Assembly (NCBI GenBank): GCA_030068075.1
Contig: CM057826.1
Span: 70,901,312-70,965,311 of the forward strand
DNA from: Paguma larvata
Taxonomy: Eukaryota > Chordata > Mammalia > Carnivora > Viverridae
Length of the DNA: 64,000 nucleotides
Reading direction: 5' to 3'
This document shows positions 22,231 through 34,959 of the stretch, in pieces (the stretch's first letter is position 1; each line of letters opens with the position of its first letter). The notes below the pieces were generated by a model. It saw only the letters and a list, made by a program, of their open reading frames with translations, ran no database searches and was not told the origin of the DNA. The translations under genes were made by a program, and so were the position numbers.

Positions 22231-23819
22231 AACTGCTTCTTGTCTAAGTTTATCTAGAAGTATCATGTATTGGTCTCTCCCTGACTTTACTAATTTTGGT
22301 CTATGTTACATAAAGTTTGGAATATTCATGTGGTAAACTGAAAGTGATAATGAGAAATAACGTAAAATTGTAAGCTCATATCCCCCATGGTTATAGCCAG
22401 AAAATCATTCCCTACTTCCCCAATAGACTGCATTTATACAATTCTTTCTGTTTTGACAATGCTAAGCAAGTTTTTTCCAATCCCTTTTGTTTCAGAATCT
22501 TCATTCTCACAATAACTAAAGCTTTGGAACTGATTTCTCATCAAAATAGTCATTTATCTTGCTAGCAAAATAGGCATTTAAATTCCTGAACTTTTTCTCA
22601 TTTTGAAGAAAATTAAGTAAATTTCTATATGTATATCATTCAACTACCTGAAGCTGCTAAATGTAAACATCTATTTTCTAATTTTTAACTCTTGTCTTTT
22701 TCAAACATATAGAAATCACTTATCTCAGAAATCATTTATCTCATTGTATTTTTCTCCTCAAGAACAATGAACAGATAGAGATGACAGTGGTGTCCATTTA
22801 AATAGATCCTACATATTTGTCAAAAGCAACGTTAGCTAGAAGGTGAAATAGCCCATTTAATTTTATTGCAGAATAAGAATTTTTGGCTCCCTACTATGTC
22901 AACAATTTTAAACCACAAAATACCTTTCTCAGTTGATCTTTTCTTGAATAGATAATATACTGGAATTTCTAACCATCTAAATAAAAAGAAGCCTGTCCTA
23001 TAAAAGGACCAAAAAACTCCTTGAATTATTTTTTCTTTTGGCCTGGGATTAAGATAAAAGTGGAAATATTGCATCACTGTGCATCACAGAATATGCAGGA
23101 ATTTATATTTGCCTTAAGAGAATACTTACTACCTCCAAATAGTCCTCCACTTGCTCTCAAACTGTTTGGCCTAGATGTCAATGAGTCTGTGGAGAAATGC
23201 TGGGCGTCTGTCATTTCTCGCCTCCTTTAATTTTGAACAGTGCTAGCCCAACATGTTGATGAATCCCCTTCTCTATTCTGCTGTTTAGAAAGTAAAGATA
23301 ACTAAGCAGGACTTATTTTGCAGCCGGGTTACTTTCAAGAGATTCAGTTACACCCACAGCACTAGTAGTTCCCTGTAGGTACTGACACAGGATCATACAT
23401 TACTCTCAATTCTCCAAAAAACAAAAAAATTAAATCCACATACTAATTCTTAATTAACCCAGAATAATAGCAATACATCCCTCTAAATCATTGGTAAATT
23501 ACTCCTCCATGCTATTTTTGACTCAGAAGAACACTCAATTCATTTTTCTACTTCTTCCTACCTCTTATTTACTTGACTATCTAGATTCTATGATCCAGTC
23601 AATTCTTCAGACTCCATTGTAATAGCACCCCAAACTTCCCAATTTCTTTGAAAGCAAAATCCTCAGAAACGACTTCTCTGCTGAAATGGTCTATTAGTTT
23701 CCTAAAAACTAGACATCAAGTCACTGGATAAACATCAGATCATAAACATAAAACCTTCACATCTTGGAGAGATATGTTATTTTATTGAGGAGGAAAGTGA
23801 TAACCTCGTTAAGACCCCT
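22231..23819. other. Unassigned AT-rich DNA
   Basis: I see no recognised repeat or gene. Open frames of 81 and 69 codons on opposite strands (22832-23230) overlap each other partly and have no known relatives. Confidence 0.45.
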
Positions 23820-24815
23820 TACTTTCATCTGTCAATGGGGCTCCTTCACATGAATACCACATAGGCATCTCAGATTCTGGGCCTCTTTTTCCCTAAACTA
23901 CCACTGTTACTTCTCTAAGTACCTAGGAATCCTTCATGATGCCACCCTCTCCCACATCATCATATCTAATCAAAGCTAAAATCTGTCACATCTCTAAACG
24001 GAGTGTTTCAGCAATATGCCCATATTTCTAAAAAATTCTGCTATTTTATTACTGTGAGACACTATTTGATCGCAGCTAGATGACTTTTACAGTGTTTTAA
24101 ATCATCTCTTCCACCATATTTGCTCCGCCAAACTACCTTCCACTGAACAGAGTGATCAATTTGATGATGTAATCATGTGAATCTTTTGTTTAGATCATTC
24201 CAATGTTTTCTAACATCTTGCAAACCTTTGAGAATATGGCCATCATTTATCTCTAGCTTTATCTCTTCATTCTTCACCTAGTAATAGTGAACATTTTTCC
24301 TCTATATTCCATCACATTCAGTCTTTCATATCTGTTCTCTCTATAATCATGCCCCTACCTCACTGCCAAATCTTTTGGCCAAACCTCTGTTATTCGTCCA
24401 CTGTTTATTCCATAGTTGTTTTTCTTTTTTTTTTTTTTTTTTGTTATTTTGTTTTTTTGTCTGCCTATTACATGTCTGACATGTAGAATACTAAGAGTTG
24501 AGACATGCTAAGTGAATAAAATAAACATCATCTATTAAATCATAATGGTCATACTCTAGTATATATTAGATCTCATGTTAAAACTTCAAATGTGCTACAG
24601 ACTAGGTGAGTTAATGTTTCCTGAGAACACTGTACACTTTTCATAAGTCTTATTATTCTTTATTATGTATTTGCTTATTCCATGCCTTTCATACAAACTA
24701 AAAACCAATTCTATGAGGATAGAAACCAGAGTTGTCTTATAGACACAGCTTCTGGCACATTTTCTAGCAAATAGTAGGCACTGGGTAATATTTTTTTAAA
24801 ATAAAGAAAAGACAT
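23820..24815 (+). mobile_element. L2 LINE relic, 3' part
   Basis: Pyrimidine-rich wording in L2 order is present: CACATAGGCATCTCAGATTC, GAATCCTTCATGATGCCACC, and later a 3' end with TCTGGCACATTTTCTAGCAA and ATAGTAGGCACTGGGTAAT. A T-rich insertion breaks it at 24421-24459. No coding capacity remains. Confidence 0.55.
24421..24459. repeat. Poly-T run
   Basis: About 18 T in a row followed by TTTTG repeats. It may be the reversed tail of a retroposed fragment, but no body or target duplication was recognised. Confidence 0.7.
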
Positions 24816-25221
24816 GTGGATACAGTTGAACAAATTATGCCAACATGCATGTACAAGTGGTCTGGTTATGACTTTGTACCTGTCATTACTGATAATCCTA
24901 GGAACATTGAAAATATATTTTAAAAACTTAAAAATAGAATAACTTAACAAAATGTGTAAGAAGTTTGTGTGTGTTTATGTGCATTTGCTTAAAGCCAGAA
25001 TGTCAACTAAAAAAAAAAAAGTTTAGATGTTTCACATATTCAAAGAATATAAAAATATAAAAATAGTAACTAGGCTTTACAAATACATCATTCATATATT
25101 TAAATATACTATGAAAATGGGTAGAATAATTAAGGAATAAACAGAAACAATTATATTTTAGAGATGAAATTCTCTGCAAATATTAAGTATTCATGTTTTG
25201 GTAACTGCAAACTTCACCATG
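24816..25221. other. Unassigned AT-rich DNA
   Basis: Nothing recognised apart from an A12 run near 25009-25020. Confidence 0.5.
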
Positions 25222-25235
25222 AAAATGACACTAGA

Positions 25236-25430
25236 GGGGCGCCTGGGTGGCTCAGTCGGTTGGGCGTCCGACTTCGGTTTGGGTCATGATCTCGCGGTCC
25301 GTGAGTTCAAGCCCCGCATCCGGCTCTGTGCTGACAGCCTCCTTCAGATTCTGTGTCTCCCTCTCTCTCTGTCCCTTTCCCACTCATGCTCTGTCTCTCT
25401 CTGTCTCAAGGATAAATAAACATTAAAAAA
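25236..25430 (+). mobile_element. CAN SINE, best-preserved copy
   Basis: The head GGGGCGCCTGGGTGGCTCAG keeps its CpG. The A-box-like TGGCTCAGTCGG and B-box-like GTGAGTTCAAGCC of the internal RNA polymerase III promoter are both present. Body CpGs (CTCGCGGTCCGTGAG) also survive, which suggests a young insertion. A 14-bp duplication, AAAATGACACTAGA, flanks it exactly (25222-25235, 25431-25444). The body is slightly shortened, with ACAGCCTCCTTCAG where full copies have GCTCAGAGCC in between. Confidence 0.97.
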
Positions 25431-25444
25431 AAAATGACACTAGA

Positions 25445-28190
25445 AAATAGAGCTGGTTGACAAGGAAAAAAAAAATTGTCCTAATAAACCAACCATTCCA
25501 TGGGGTTGTTATACACATATATTTCATTTTCAGCAAATTTCCATTTTCACGCTATTTGTTGTTTGTGTGTGTATGTGTCTCTTTGATTTTGCTCCATTAT
25601 ATGTATGAGGTATGAGACTAGATTTTCACCATATTCTCCCAATAATTTAGATCATACATGCTGGAAATACTTCCAAGGGAGAGACCTCACAACACACTCT
25701 CTCTTAAATCCACCCAGGATCTCAGTTAAATCTGAGAGACTATGCTCTTACAGAACAAAGTAGAAAAGCAGAGGGGAAACAGAGTGGGAAGGAAGAACAG
25801 AGGAATCCATTCTTGGATAATAAAAGAGTATCAAGGCACAGTACCATTTTTACTGTATTGCATACTGTGTTATGAGAAAATATAATAGTAACTCAACTAG
25901 TCTACAGGTATTTGAGGTTTTAAGCTCAGACCTAGAATACACTAGAGTATGATCATTATGATTTAATGGATGGTGTATGTGATTCAATTTAAAACTCAAT
26001 TACCCAACTTAAAGACTGGCAAAAATAAGTTTGGTATATGGATATTTTTTGGTTTGGCAGAGAACACATTTATTTTTGCTCTTAAGGAAAATATTTTCCC
26101 ACTCTTTGATAATTTTATGTAAAAGTGACTCTCATATAATTTTATTATCATTATTTTTAAATTTCCCCACTGCCTAGAGTAATTTAGTAATAGTATCTAG
26201 TTGAAGTATTTAGAGTATCATTAACTTATTTCCTAATATATTACACTCTATTACCATATAGTCTATTTCCTCAGTTTGGTATCAGGGGATAATATTTGCT
26301 ATGGAAAAATAAAATATTATAAAAAGAGTAATAGCAAATATTAGCAGTGAGTTCACTTTTGAAGATGTTTGGATAAATTGATCAAAGCATTGATTCTAGT
26401 GAACTCAAGCCTTTCTACAGAGCAATTTATCCCAGAACTAATCTTTTAGTCGATTAAAAAAATTTTTTTTTGTTTCATCTTTGACCAGGTCTTTGAAAGT
26501 GTGTTTTAATTTAAACATATTAAATCAGATTAACCTTTTCTACAATTTCTTGAAAACTTCTAAAACATAAAAATCTTATCATTTAGGTCCTTACTTCTGC
26601 CATTTTTAGAGTTCTTGACTATGAATAGAGTTCAAATATAGAAATATTATTCATAGTAGCCCGGTAAAGGTTTCTGATGAAGAAAAAAATGAAACAGGTT
26701 TTTGATGCTGAGGACATCTTGTATTCATTTCTTTTTCTTTAAAAAGGGGGGGAAGGTTATGTAACAAGCTGTATCAAGAACTATGTTTCTCTTCCCAATA
26801 ATAAATTTTATATATGGCAAATATAGAATACTTCAAGTTGCCAAATCCCTATGAGAAATTTTTCTTTGTCAAAAAACTATGTTTTCATACTTTATCATGC
26901 TTCCATTACAGAATATAGACACTTGACTCTCTGTGTCCCAAAGAGGTAATAAAATAGGAATCATGGTCTAATCAAGTTAGCACTAACTTCAATGATGTAA
27001 GATGTTCAGACTGTCTATCCCCATGGGCCTATCATTCCCACCTTAAGTGAAGTCATAAAACAAGTTAGAACAATTCCCTCCATTGGAAGTCTCTGTGTTA
27101 GTCATCTGTCCTGTTGATCCAAGCCAGATCAGCAACTACTCAGGAATTATTCATATATCAATATTGCCTTAGCATTCACCTTGTACTCATACTGTTTAAG
27201 GCACTAAGGACACATTGGTGAATGGAATAGACAAAATTGCCTGCTTTCCAAAGTACTGAACAGATCATGGGCCATTATAAAGACTTTCAAAACCAGCTAG
27301 ATTCCAAGATCTTATCTTTAGTGATTACTTGCTTATACCCACCTACCTTTGTTCTACATTTTTCCTTAAGCTCTTCTTTCCAGCTTTTCTTCTTTGCAAG
27401 CAAAAAGAACCAAAGGGCATAGCATCCTGTGACAGAAACCAAAACTTTCCCTCAAGCAATGACAACTGACAGGGCTCAGACCACCCAGATCTTTTTGAAT
27501 TAACCTCTGCCTGGACCCATGTCTGTACAGATGGGCTGTAGAGTGAACCAGGGAGTGACCGATAGTTAATTTTACCTCATGATAATATTAAAATCTCCTT
27601 TCAAAGGGGCACAAGCCCCATTTACATAACATACAATGTATGTATAGGCATGTTTCCTTAAGGCGCAAGCAGGACCTTATGTCTGCCTCTACCTCCAATG
27701 ACAAGGCTCTCCTATCTAAATACTCATCTCAATCCTAAGTGAAAGGAACCCATTCATTCTTGCTCAGGGAGTCAAGGGTTTAGAATTTATTCCTCATAAC
27801 TTCTTTATTTCCTCATAAATTCCTCATAATTTCCTTATTTTCTGCTAATAGTTTACTTGAGCAACACTCCACCTGGTATAATATCTACCTATGACTCAGC
27901 AAGGAGCAAACTCTGTTAGTTCAGTTACATGGCACTAAATCTGATTAAAAAATGAGGCACTATCAAGTCTTGAACAAAAAGACATGATCTAAATTATGTT
28001 ATAGTTCATGATCTGATTTCTTAGTGGATATTTAACAGCGGAGGAAAAAAGTGAAAGCAAGGAGACTAGTTAAGAGGATATAAGACTAATCCCAGGGAGA
28101 TAACCAAGAAAGAAGCAGTAAAGAAAAATAACCATACAGGGTATATTTTGAAGATGTAGACAACAGGATTTTCTAACAGCCTACATGAGA
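25445..28190. other. Unassigned DNA with one L2 trace
   Basis: About 27170-27260 resembles reversed L2 3' wording (TTTAAGGCACTAAGGACACA). The stretch 27420-27680, with GGGCACAAGCCCCATTTACA and TTAAGGCGCAAGCAGGACC, has the feel of an old LTR but I cannot name it. A short repeat of TTCCTCATAA occurs three times at 27790-27830. No gene evidence. Confidence 0.4.
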
Positions 28191-28194
28191 GATA

Positions 28195-28229
<35 letters not shown>

Positions 28230-28240
28230 GAGACAGAGAT
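28191..28240. repeat. (GA)n microsatellite
   Basis: A nearly pure GA run interrupted by one GGG and one GACA. Confidence 0.95.
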
Positions 28241-28569
28241 GGAAGTAACTCTCTCTTCGACTCAGGGATTAAAGTGTGCTTTTAAATGTGGTGCAGCATA
28301 CAAATAGAAAATGGAGGGACAGTCAAAATCCTTTGACCAGTCTTTCTCAGCACTTTAAAATTCTGACTTCATTTTATTTATAAAATCAAAGTCCTGAAGC
28401 AGAAACAAAGTTGACTCAAAATTTTCTCAGTTTTAAAATACCATCATACTCACTATCACTCACTACAGAGAGTACACTTAAAGTCTATTGGCAGCAGTAT
28501 GAAACGACTGGGTATTCTATGAGCAGAAGGCTCTTTCACATTCTGCCCACTAAATTCTGATGTGGGATT

Positions 28570-29660
28570 CCACAGTAGGGGTGAAGGGGAGGGGGTACCA
28601 TGCAGCAACAAACAATTCTCCAGACACCAATCGTGTGTCCAACAATTTAACTCAACTCTGACACTATTTATCTGGAGATAGCATTAGATTCCGGTTAAGG
28701 AGATTCGGGTCTATAACACTGCCTTCCTCCCACCCCACTTCTGACACCAGTCATCACTGTGCTTCTGACCAACTGGTTATAGATTGGAGGCTGCCAAGAC
28801 ACCCCCCTTGGGTTTGATTAATTTGCTAGAACATCCCATAGAACTCAGAGAAACATTTTACCTGAGAGATGATCAATTTAGGGGCACCTGGGTGGCCCAG
28901 TCAGTTAAGCATCTGACTCTTGATTTCCCCCAGTCATGATCTCAATATTCATGAGTTTGAGCCCTAGATCAGTCTCAGTGCTGACAGTGTGAAGCCTGCT
29001 TGGTATTCGCTGTCTCCCTCTCTTTGCCCTCTGCCCCTTCCCTGCTAAAGATCTCTCTCTCTCTCACAAAAATAACTAAAAATTAAGAGAGAGAGGGAGA
29101 GAGAAATAAAGAGAGAGAGAGAGATGACCAGTTTATTTGAAAAGATAGAACTCAGAAACAGCCAGATGGAAGAGATGTATAGAGTAAGGTTATAGAGCAA
29201 GGTATTCGGCAAGGGTTGAGGAGCTTCCACATCTTCTCCAGGCATACCATCTACCACATGACCGTGTGTTCATTAATCTGAAAGCTCTTAGATATCCTGT
29301 CTTTCCAAGTTTTATGTAGGCTTCATTTCATAGCCATGACTGATTAAATTACAGAACTTTAGCAACTGACCAGACCTTTAGCCCCTCTTCCTTTCCCAGA
29401 GGTAAAGGAAGTTCCAACCCTCTAATCTCAGCCTCCAGCTGGTCCTCTAGCCACCAGCTCCCACCCTTAGGTGCTTTCTAAATGTTGTTACCTAATTAAC
29501 ATAACAATTCATACGTTTATGGCTCTTATCACTTAGGAATTTCAAAGAGTTTTAGGAACTGTGCCAGAGTTTGGCTTCCTCTGGGAAGCCGAAGACCCAT
29601 CCAAGCTTCCTCCAAGAGATCAAGCCTTCTAATTAGTATAAAGCTGAAGTTTTCTCAAAG
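28570..29660 (+). mobile_element. Probable old ERV-type LTR, interrupted by a SINE
   Basis: Wording such as ATCACTTAGGAATTTCAAAG and TTTTAGGAACTGTGCCAGAG near 29530-29570 is typical of an ERVL-class LTR. The DNA on both sides of the SINE (28881-29119) is unusually GC-rich for this window and reads as one unit. Ends and family are uncertain. Confidence 0.4.
28881..29119 (+). mobile_element. CAN SINE with GA-expanded tail
   Basis: The head GGGGCACCTGGGTGGCCCAG is clear. The tail has grown into an AGAGAGAGGGAGAGAGAAAT run. Flanking duplication: GAGATGATCAATTTA on the left, GAGATGACCAGTTTA on the right. Confidence 0.93.
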
Positions 29661-31360
29661 AAAGCATAGTAATTAATCATGCTATGCAAAAACACTGAAC
29701 ATAAACTTACAATTTTCATATCCTGTATCATGTAAACATAAAAGGGAGGAAAATGTTTTAACAGGTCACCCATTCTACCTACTATCCAATACTAGATGTT
29801 CCTGTAATCACTGTAAAGATTTAAAGCTAACTATTGCTGCAATCTTTATAGGGGTATGAGCCAAACTGGTAAAATGATTCTGTCACTAATTCCTCTATAG
29901 TACCACAACCCATTTATCACTGAAATGTTCACATCAATTACAATTTCTGTATATCAGAAATTCCAAGACAATTATTCTGAAACTGCATTTATGTAACATA
30001 TACACTGAATAGATGTTTCCTTACTTGTGTTTATCAGTCTCTCTGGAATCATAAAAACACACTGTGTTACTTTTTGAAATATAGGTGAACCCTAAAAATC
30101 TGTTATTATTTCTGTGTATAATTACCCAATTAATCGTCTGCTTATTTCAACCATATTTTTTATTAGATCTGGTAATTATTATTGTAAAATTGTTTCCACT
30201 GATGACTGTCCTAATCATTTAGATAACAAAGTACTCCACACAAGAGGCCAATAAAATCCAAGTATTTTACTTATGTGGCCTCTATTTAAATACTCTGAGC
30301 TAAAGTTTGTTTGACTCTGGGAAATGATGGAGCTAAAAAAGGGCTTAGAGAAGTTTTGTGATCCTACTTCCTCATGTGGTAAGAAAAGTGAAACCACAGT
30401 GGTTTTGGTATAAACCTAGAGACACTTGGTAGTTAATGAAATCATAAATTCTTGAACTCAGACATCTTTAGATTTTATACTTACTGCTTATTTGACACAG
30501 TATTTATAAATGTGTAAGACCTTCTAACAGAAAAGAAAGCTATTACCCTGCACAGTTCCTGAAGACAAGTATGAAAAATATAGGTAGGAGAACCTAGAAA
30601 GCCATTCTTCTTTTTCAATTTTTCTACTTCTCCTCTCACCCTTCACATACACCACTCGCACACTTCTCCTTACTCAAGAAGTGAAGGCACTGTTCTGCAT
30701 ACCTCTCTCAAAAGTGAACATAGAAAATGTCAGCTGGAGTTAATCTTTTGAGATTCTGATTTCCTCATTCTTAATCACTAAGGTTGTACTAAATACCAGT
30801 TTGAATTTGAAGATCTTTTCCTACCACCTGAGCTTTTAGAGGTATGCTACTATTACTTCAAATCAGTCTTTCTTCCATCTCAGGATGATGACAGGAGTAG
30901 GAACATCAGACTATCATACCCTCAAACAAACTGTGATTAAAGAGGTGAAAATCCCTTTTCAAATCTGCCTACTATTGAGAAGAAATATTAATGTGACACA
31001 TATAAGGCACAATACAGTGGCTAGTAATCAAATTGCTGATTTACCAGGCCTATAAGAAATGAATAAATGAATAAAAACCTATGCTTGACAGAATATACAA
31101 GTCATTAATATCTGAGGTGAAAGATCTTTAGCACAACCCTATATTCTTATGAGTGCTCATGGCTACAAGGTCCCAGCTAGTCATCCAAGGACAGAAAGAA
31201 ATAGAAGAACACTCCCCATCCCAATTAAGCCAGAGTGTGTGGTGTGTAGTCACTTCTCTGGTATCCCTCCAATGCCATCTCACCCACTCATCCTTATAAT
31301 TGTTCCAATCATGGCTATTTTAACAACCACCAAGAACCCCGATCTTACTTAGCAAAACCA
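29661..31360. other. Unassigned DNA
   Basis: The stretch 30310-30420 (GACTCTGGGAAATGATGGAG and on) weakly resembles a MIR/MIR3 core. The remainder is unassigned; a 60-codon minus frame at 30215-30397 has no relative. Confidence 0.4.
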
Positions 31361-31563
31361 GTTTTTTTATTATTTTGAAAGAGAGAGCATAGGTGAGCAC
31401 ACACATAAACATGCACAGGAGTCCAGGAGAGGCAGAGGGTGAGAGGGACAGAATCCTAAGGAGACTCCATGCTGAGCTAGTTATGGGCTCCATCCCAGGA
31501 CCCTGGGGTCACCAACTAAGCTGAGATCAAGACTCTGAAGCTCAATCAATTGAGCCACCCAGT
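31361..31563 (-). mobile_element. CAN SINE, minus strand, diverged
   Basis: Runs from a T-rich tail (TTTTTTTATTATTTTGAAAG) through a broken GA tract to GAGCCACCCAGTG. The body reads CCAGGACCCTGGGGTCACCA, the wording of another CAN subfamily than the CTCGCGGTCCGTG type. No clear target duplication. Confidence 0.85.
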
Positions 31564-31613
31564 GTTATTATCAATGCAGATCCAAATCTTCTTAGTTATA
31601 CACTATTGAGACT

Positions 31614-31789
31614 TTTTGAAAAAAAGAAATGTTTATTTTTGAGAGAGAGAGAGAGAAAGAGAGACAGAGAGACAGAGCATGAGTGAGGGAGGAGCAGAGA
31701 GAGGGAGACACAGAATCCTAAGCAGGCTCTGAACTATCAGCACAGATCCTGAAGTCAGATGCTTAACCAACTGAGCCACTCAGGCACCC
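31614..31789 (-). mobile_element. CAN SINE, minus strand, with exact target duplication
   Basis: A 13-bp sequence, CACTATTGAGACT, flanks the copy (31601-31613 and 31790-31802). Part of the body between the CATGAGATC-type words is missing: AGCACAGATCCTGAAGTCAG runs straight to the head. It lies only about 50 bp from the previous SINE in the same orientation. Confidence 0.95.
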
Positions 31790-31802
31790 CACTATTGAGA
31801 CT

Positions 31803-32180
31803 ACTTTATATGGCACCTTTTGGTCTTAGATTCAATTTAGTTTCTATGCAGAGAAAGGGTAATTAGTTTGATTAGTTACAGCAAAATTCTGGTTGTCATG
31901 CAAAACTTAGTTCATACAGAACCTTAGATAATATGTGATATCAAATAGACTTGAATACAGTGACTAATAATTCTTGATGTCTATCAAGGAGTAACATATC
32001 ACTAGAAGGAAACTATGTAATCTTATAAAAACAGTGCCTTCTTTTGGACTCTAGGGTTTAGGAGAAGGAATTAGATAATTCATTTTGAAGGTGCATTGAA
32101 AGAGAAACCAAAGACATTTATGCAATTTTCATAAAGTTCCAGTATCTTTTTATTTGTTCTAATAATTTTAAAATCACTTT
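31803..32180. other. Unassigned DNA between SINEs
   Basis: Nothing recognised. Confidence 0.5.
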
Positions 32181-32392
32181 AGGGGTAACTATGTGGTTCA
32201 GTTAGTTAAGCGTCTGACTCTTGGTTTCGACTCAGGTGATGATCTCATGATTTGTGGGTTTGAGCTCCACATCAGGCTCTGCCCTGACAGCACAGAACCT
32301 GCTTTGGATTCTCTATCTGCCTCTTCTCTGCTTCTCCCCACTTGTGCTCCATCTCTCCCAAAATAAATAAATAAACTTAAAAAAGAAAAAAG
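32181..32392 (+). mobile_element. CAN SINE, diverged head
   Basis: The head is mutated to AGGGGTAACTATGTGGTTCA but the following GTTAAGCGTCTGACTCTTGG is intact. The tail is AAATAAATAAATAAACTTAA. Confidence 0.9.
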
Positions 32393-32539
32393 TAAATGAC
32401 CTTAGAGCACATTCCATTATATACAGCAATATATTTTCTGTAATTGTAAGATATGGTAAATTAATTATTCACATGTAAAATATCACTATATACCAAATCT
32501 GATTACTTTGACCCCTTGGTGATATGATTGGATTAGGGT

Positions 32540-32790
32540 GTTAATAGCTCTATTAGTCAGCTATTTCTTTAATAATGTTGTTTAATAAACAACCCTAAAC
32601 ATTCAGTGGCCTTATTATAGCACATGGTTACTATCTTTGCTCTTGTGTTGTCTGAAGTAGTTCAGCTTCAAGGTATAGGATCCAAGTGTGCTTGGCAAGT
32701 CTCTCATTCTGAGACCAGTGACTGTTTCTTAAGGTAGGTGACCAAAAGCATTAGCTCTTGGGGAAGCAGTGATAAAAATTTTTTGAGCAA
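32540..32790 (-). mobile_element. MaLR-like LTR relic
   Basis: Reversed 3'-end wording is recognisable (TTGTTTAATAAACAACCCTA, CATTCAGTGGCCTTATTATA, TTCAGCTTCAAGGTATAGGA). It appears related to the relic at 19805-20195 but is more decayed. Confidence 0.35.
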
Positions 32791-33004
32791 GTGAAAAAAT
32801 ATTTCACAAAGCAATAGTACTGATAATATTTAATCTAATCTTAAAAGATAAATATAGCAATACCCCAGAAAGAAAGAAACATATATTCATAACTATAAGA
32901 TAAAATATAAGAATAATTTCATATTATTTGGTAATTTCTCTTTAATTTTTAAATAGACATTAGATTTAAACTTTAAATCACTCATTGAATTATTAATTCA
33001 ATCA

Positions 33005-33340
33005 AGGATGATTAATTGACAACTATGTGCCAAGCAGTATGCTAATAGTACGAATAAAATAAAGAAAAAATGGACATGATCTTTATTCTCTCAGACAAGT
33101 GAGGGAGATAATCAAATAATCATATCATTGAATAATGTTACAGACTCAGATAAGGGTTCTAAAGGAAATTATCACAGGCATATGAAAATATGCGATAGAG
33201 AGCCTGGTGTACACTGGGGGGGCAGTAGGCACAACTTTCCCAAGGAGGTGACAATTCAGGTAAGGATATCAAAGAGTTAACTGGAGGGGAGGAAGCGTTT
33301 AAAGGAGATGAAAGATGTGTGCACAAGCCATGGGAGAAAT
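33005..33340 (-). mobile_element. L2 LINE 3'-UTR relic, minus strand
   Basis: Reads ACTATGTGCCAAGCAGTATG, then GGACATGATCTTTATTCTCT, then CCCAAGGAGGTGACAATTCA, which is the reversed L2 3' end in the expected order. Confidence 0.65.
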
Positions 33341-34390
33341 GACTGAAAATTGGATATATGGAAAAGTAAAGAAGGAGGAGTTGTTTTATGCTATTTTATA
33401 TCTTTTCCCAGCCCCTCCCTCCACTTTTCAGTGGTATACACATGGTGTCTCAATTGTGTCTACACGACATGAAAAATTAGACAAATCAACTTGTGAAAGC
33501 ATCTGTTGCTTTTATTTTATAGTTGCCTATAGCAATTTAATTGACAGCTGAATCTGAAGGAAAACAGAATATAAAATTCTGATTTATTCAGGGTCTTAAA
33601 ATTTGCAAATATTTATTATATAGTTGTGTTTTGCCTACTCCAAAAGCATCATGATGTGGATGTAATTAATGTTTGAAAAGGAGAACACTTATTCTTTGTG
33701 TGAATAGGTGACAGCACTTTTGTTTGTTTCCTGGGTATGTTCTTTATTACATTTAATTTACATATAATTTAATAAATGAATAAAGACTTACTATAGTCGA
33801 TAGCATTTAACCCAACAAATGAACAAATGATGAAATATCATACCCTCATACTTAATCCACAATAAAATGAACTTTCTCAAAAACATCTACTTTATTTAAC
33901 TTAGTATTCAGAATACAAGACAAAAAAATTTTCCAGGCTATGGTATCAGTCTGTCTGGTTTAACAGGGTTTCTCAGCCATGTGTCTTTCTTAATACATGA
34001 CAGCTGACATCCACGGTAGTGAAAATTATGTAGCTATATGTATTCATGATAAAGACTACACCTGTGTTTTGTGTAGTAAATGTTTTTCATGAGTAAGCAG
34101 TATTATGCAAATATAATGTTGATTCCAAATAGTTTTTTATGTCAATTGTTAAAATCTGTGGTCACATATTTCAATGCATCATATTCTTCTAAATTCCTCT
34201 CCGAAGTGATTTTTCTATGTCTAATCATGACACATATGCTCTAGATAGGCTTATCTAAAGTTAAGCAGCACCTCAGTAAAAGAGTTAAGAAAATAACCCT
34301 GAGTAACACAAGGTCAACATCCTTGATAGTCAATGAATTATTAAAGATTTTATTAGAACTAATTTCGACTGTAGTTCAAATCCCCTTAAT
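33341..34390. other. Unassigned AT-rich DNA
   Basis: I recognise no repeat, gene or low-complexity block of note. Confidence 0.5.
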
Positions 34391-34574
34391 AAACCTAGAC
34401 CTAGAATTCTAGAACAATATATAAAGTCTTACAGACCTAGAGTCTCTCTGCCCTAATTAGTCCTGAGAATCAGAATGAAAAACGCAAAGCCACTGGAACA
34501 GTAGGATGTCATAGTAGCTTTGGAATCAGAAAAACCTGTATTCAAACTCCAGCTCTCTACCTACTAGCCTTGAC
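34391..34574 (+). repeat. Segmental repeat, copy A (inverted partner at 38889-39073)
   Basis: About 183 bp running from ACCTAGACCTAGAATTCTAG to CTACTAGCCTTGACC recurs in reverse complement 4.3 kb away. By eye I count 13-14 differences, about 92-93% identity, without large gaps. The right part overlaps the first 75 bp of the MIR that begins near 34497; the left part (about 105 bp) belongs to no repeat I know. Because the MIR continues here but not in the partner, copy A is probably the source. Confidence 0.9.
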
Positions 34575-34735
34575 CCTGAGCAAATGTCTTATCTTAGCAT
34601 CAATTTCGCAACTTTAGAACTGAGTATTATATTGCCTGTGCAGGAATCTGTTATGAAGAATACAAAATGTAAAGCATGTGAAACATTTAATACAGTTTCT
34701 GATGTTTGGTACATATTCAGTAATAGTAGCTATAT
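34497..34735 (+). mobile_element. MIR
   Basis: Ordered MIR wording: ATAGTAGCTTTGGAATCAGA, then CAAACTCCAGCTCTCTACCT, ACTAGCCTTGACCCTGAGCA and a 3' part with AATGTAAAGCATGTGAAAC. Nearly full length. Confidence 0.75.
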
Positions 34736-34959
34736 TATAGGAATAATATAACAGAAACTCAGGTGTGCTCTAGCCTAGGATTAGTTAATCCTCAACCCTA
34801 ATTCTGAGTACTTTGATTGAGAAACCCTAAAGCCCTAGAGATAGGGTTCTTTTGGCCATTGATGACCCAGAGGTAATATAGAAGTTTACTTAATGGTATA
34901 AACATGTTTCATATGCAGATATTTCTACAGATTTTCATAAGATATCTTTTTAGTCATGG
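34736..34959. other. Unassigned DNA
   Basis: Nothing recognised. Confidence 0.5.

Noticed and set aside
25236..25310. tRNA gene suggested by A- and B-box-like words
   Set aside because: It is the tRNA-derived head of a CAN SINE, not a folded functional tRNA. The cloverleaf is degenerate and the SINE body follows.
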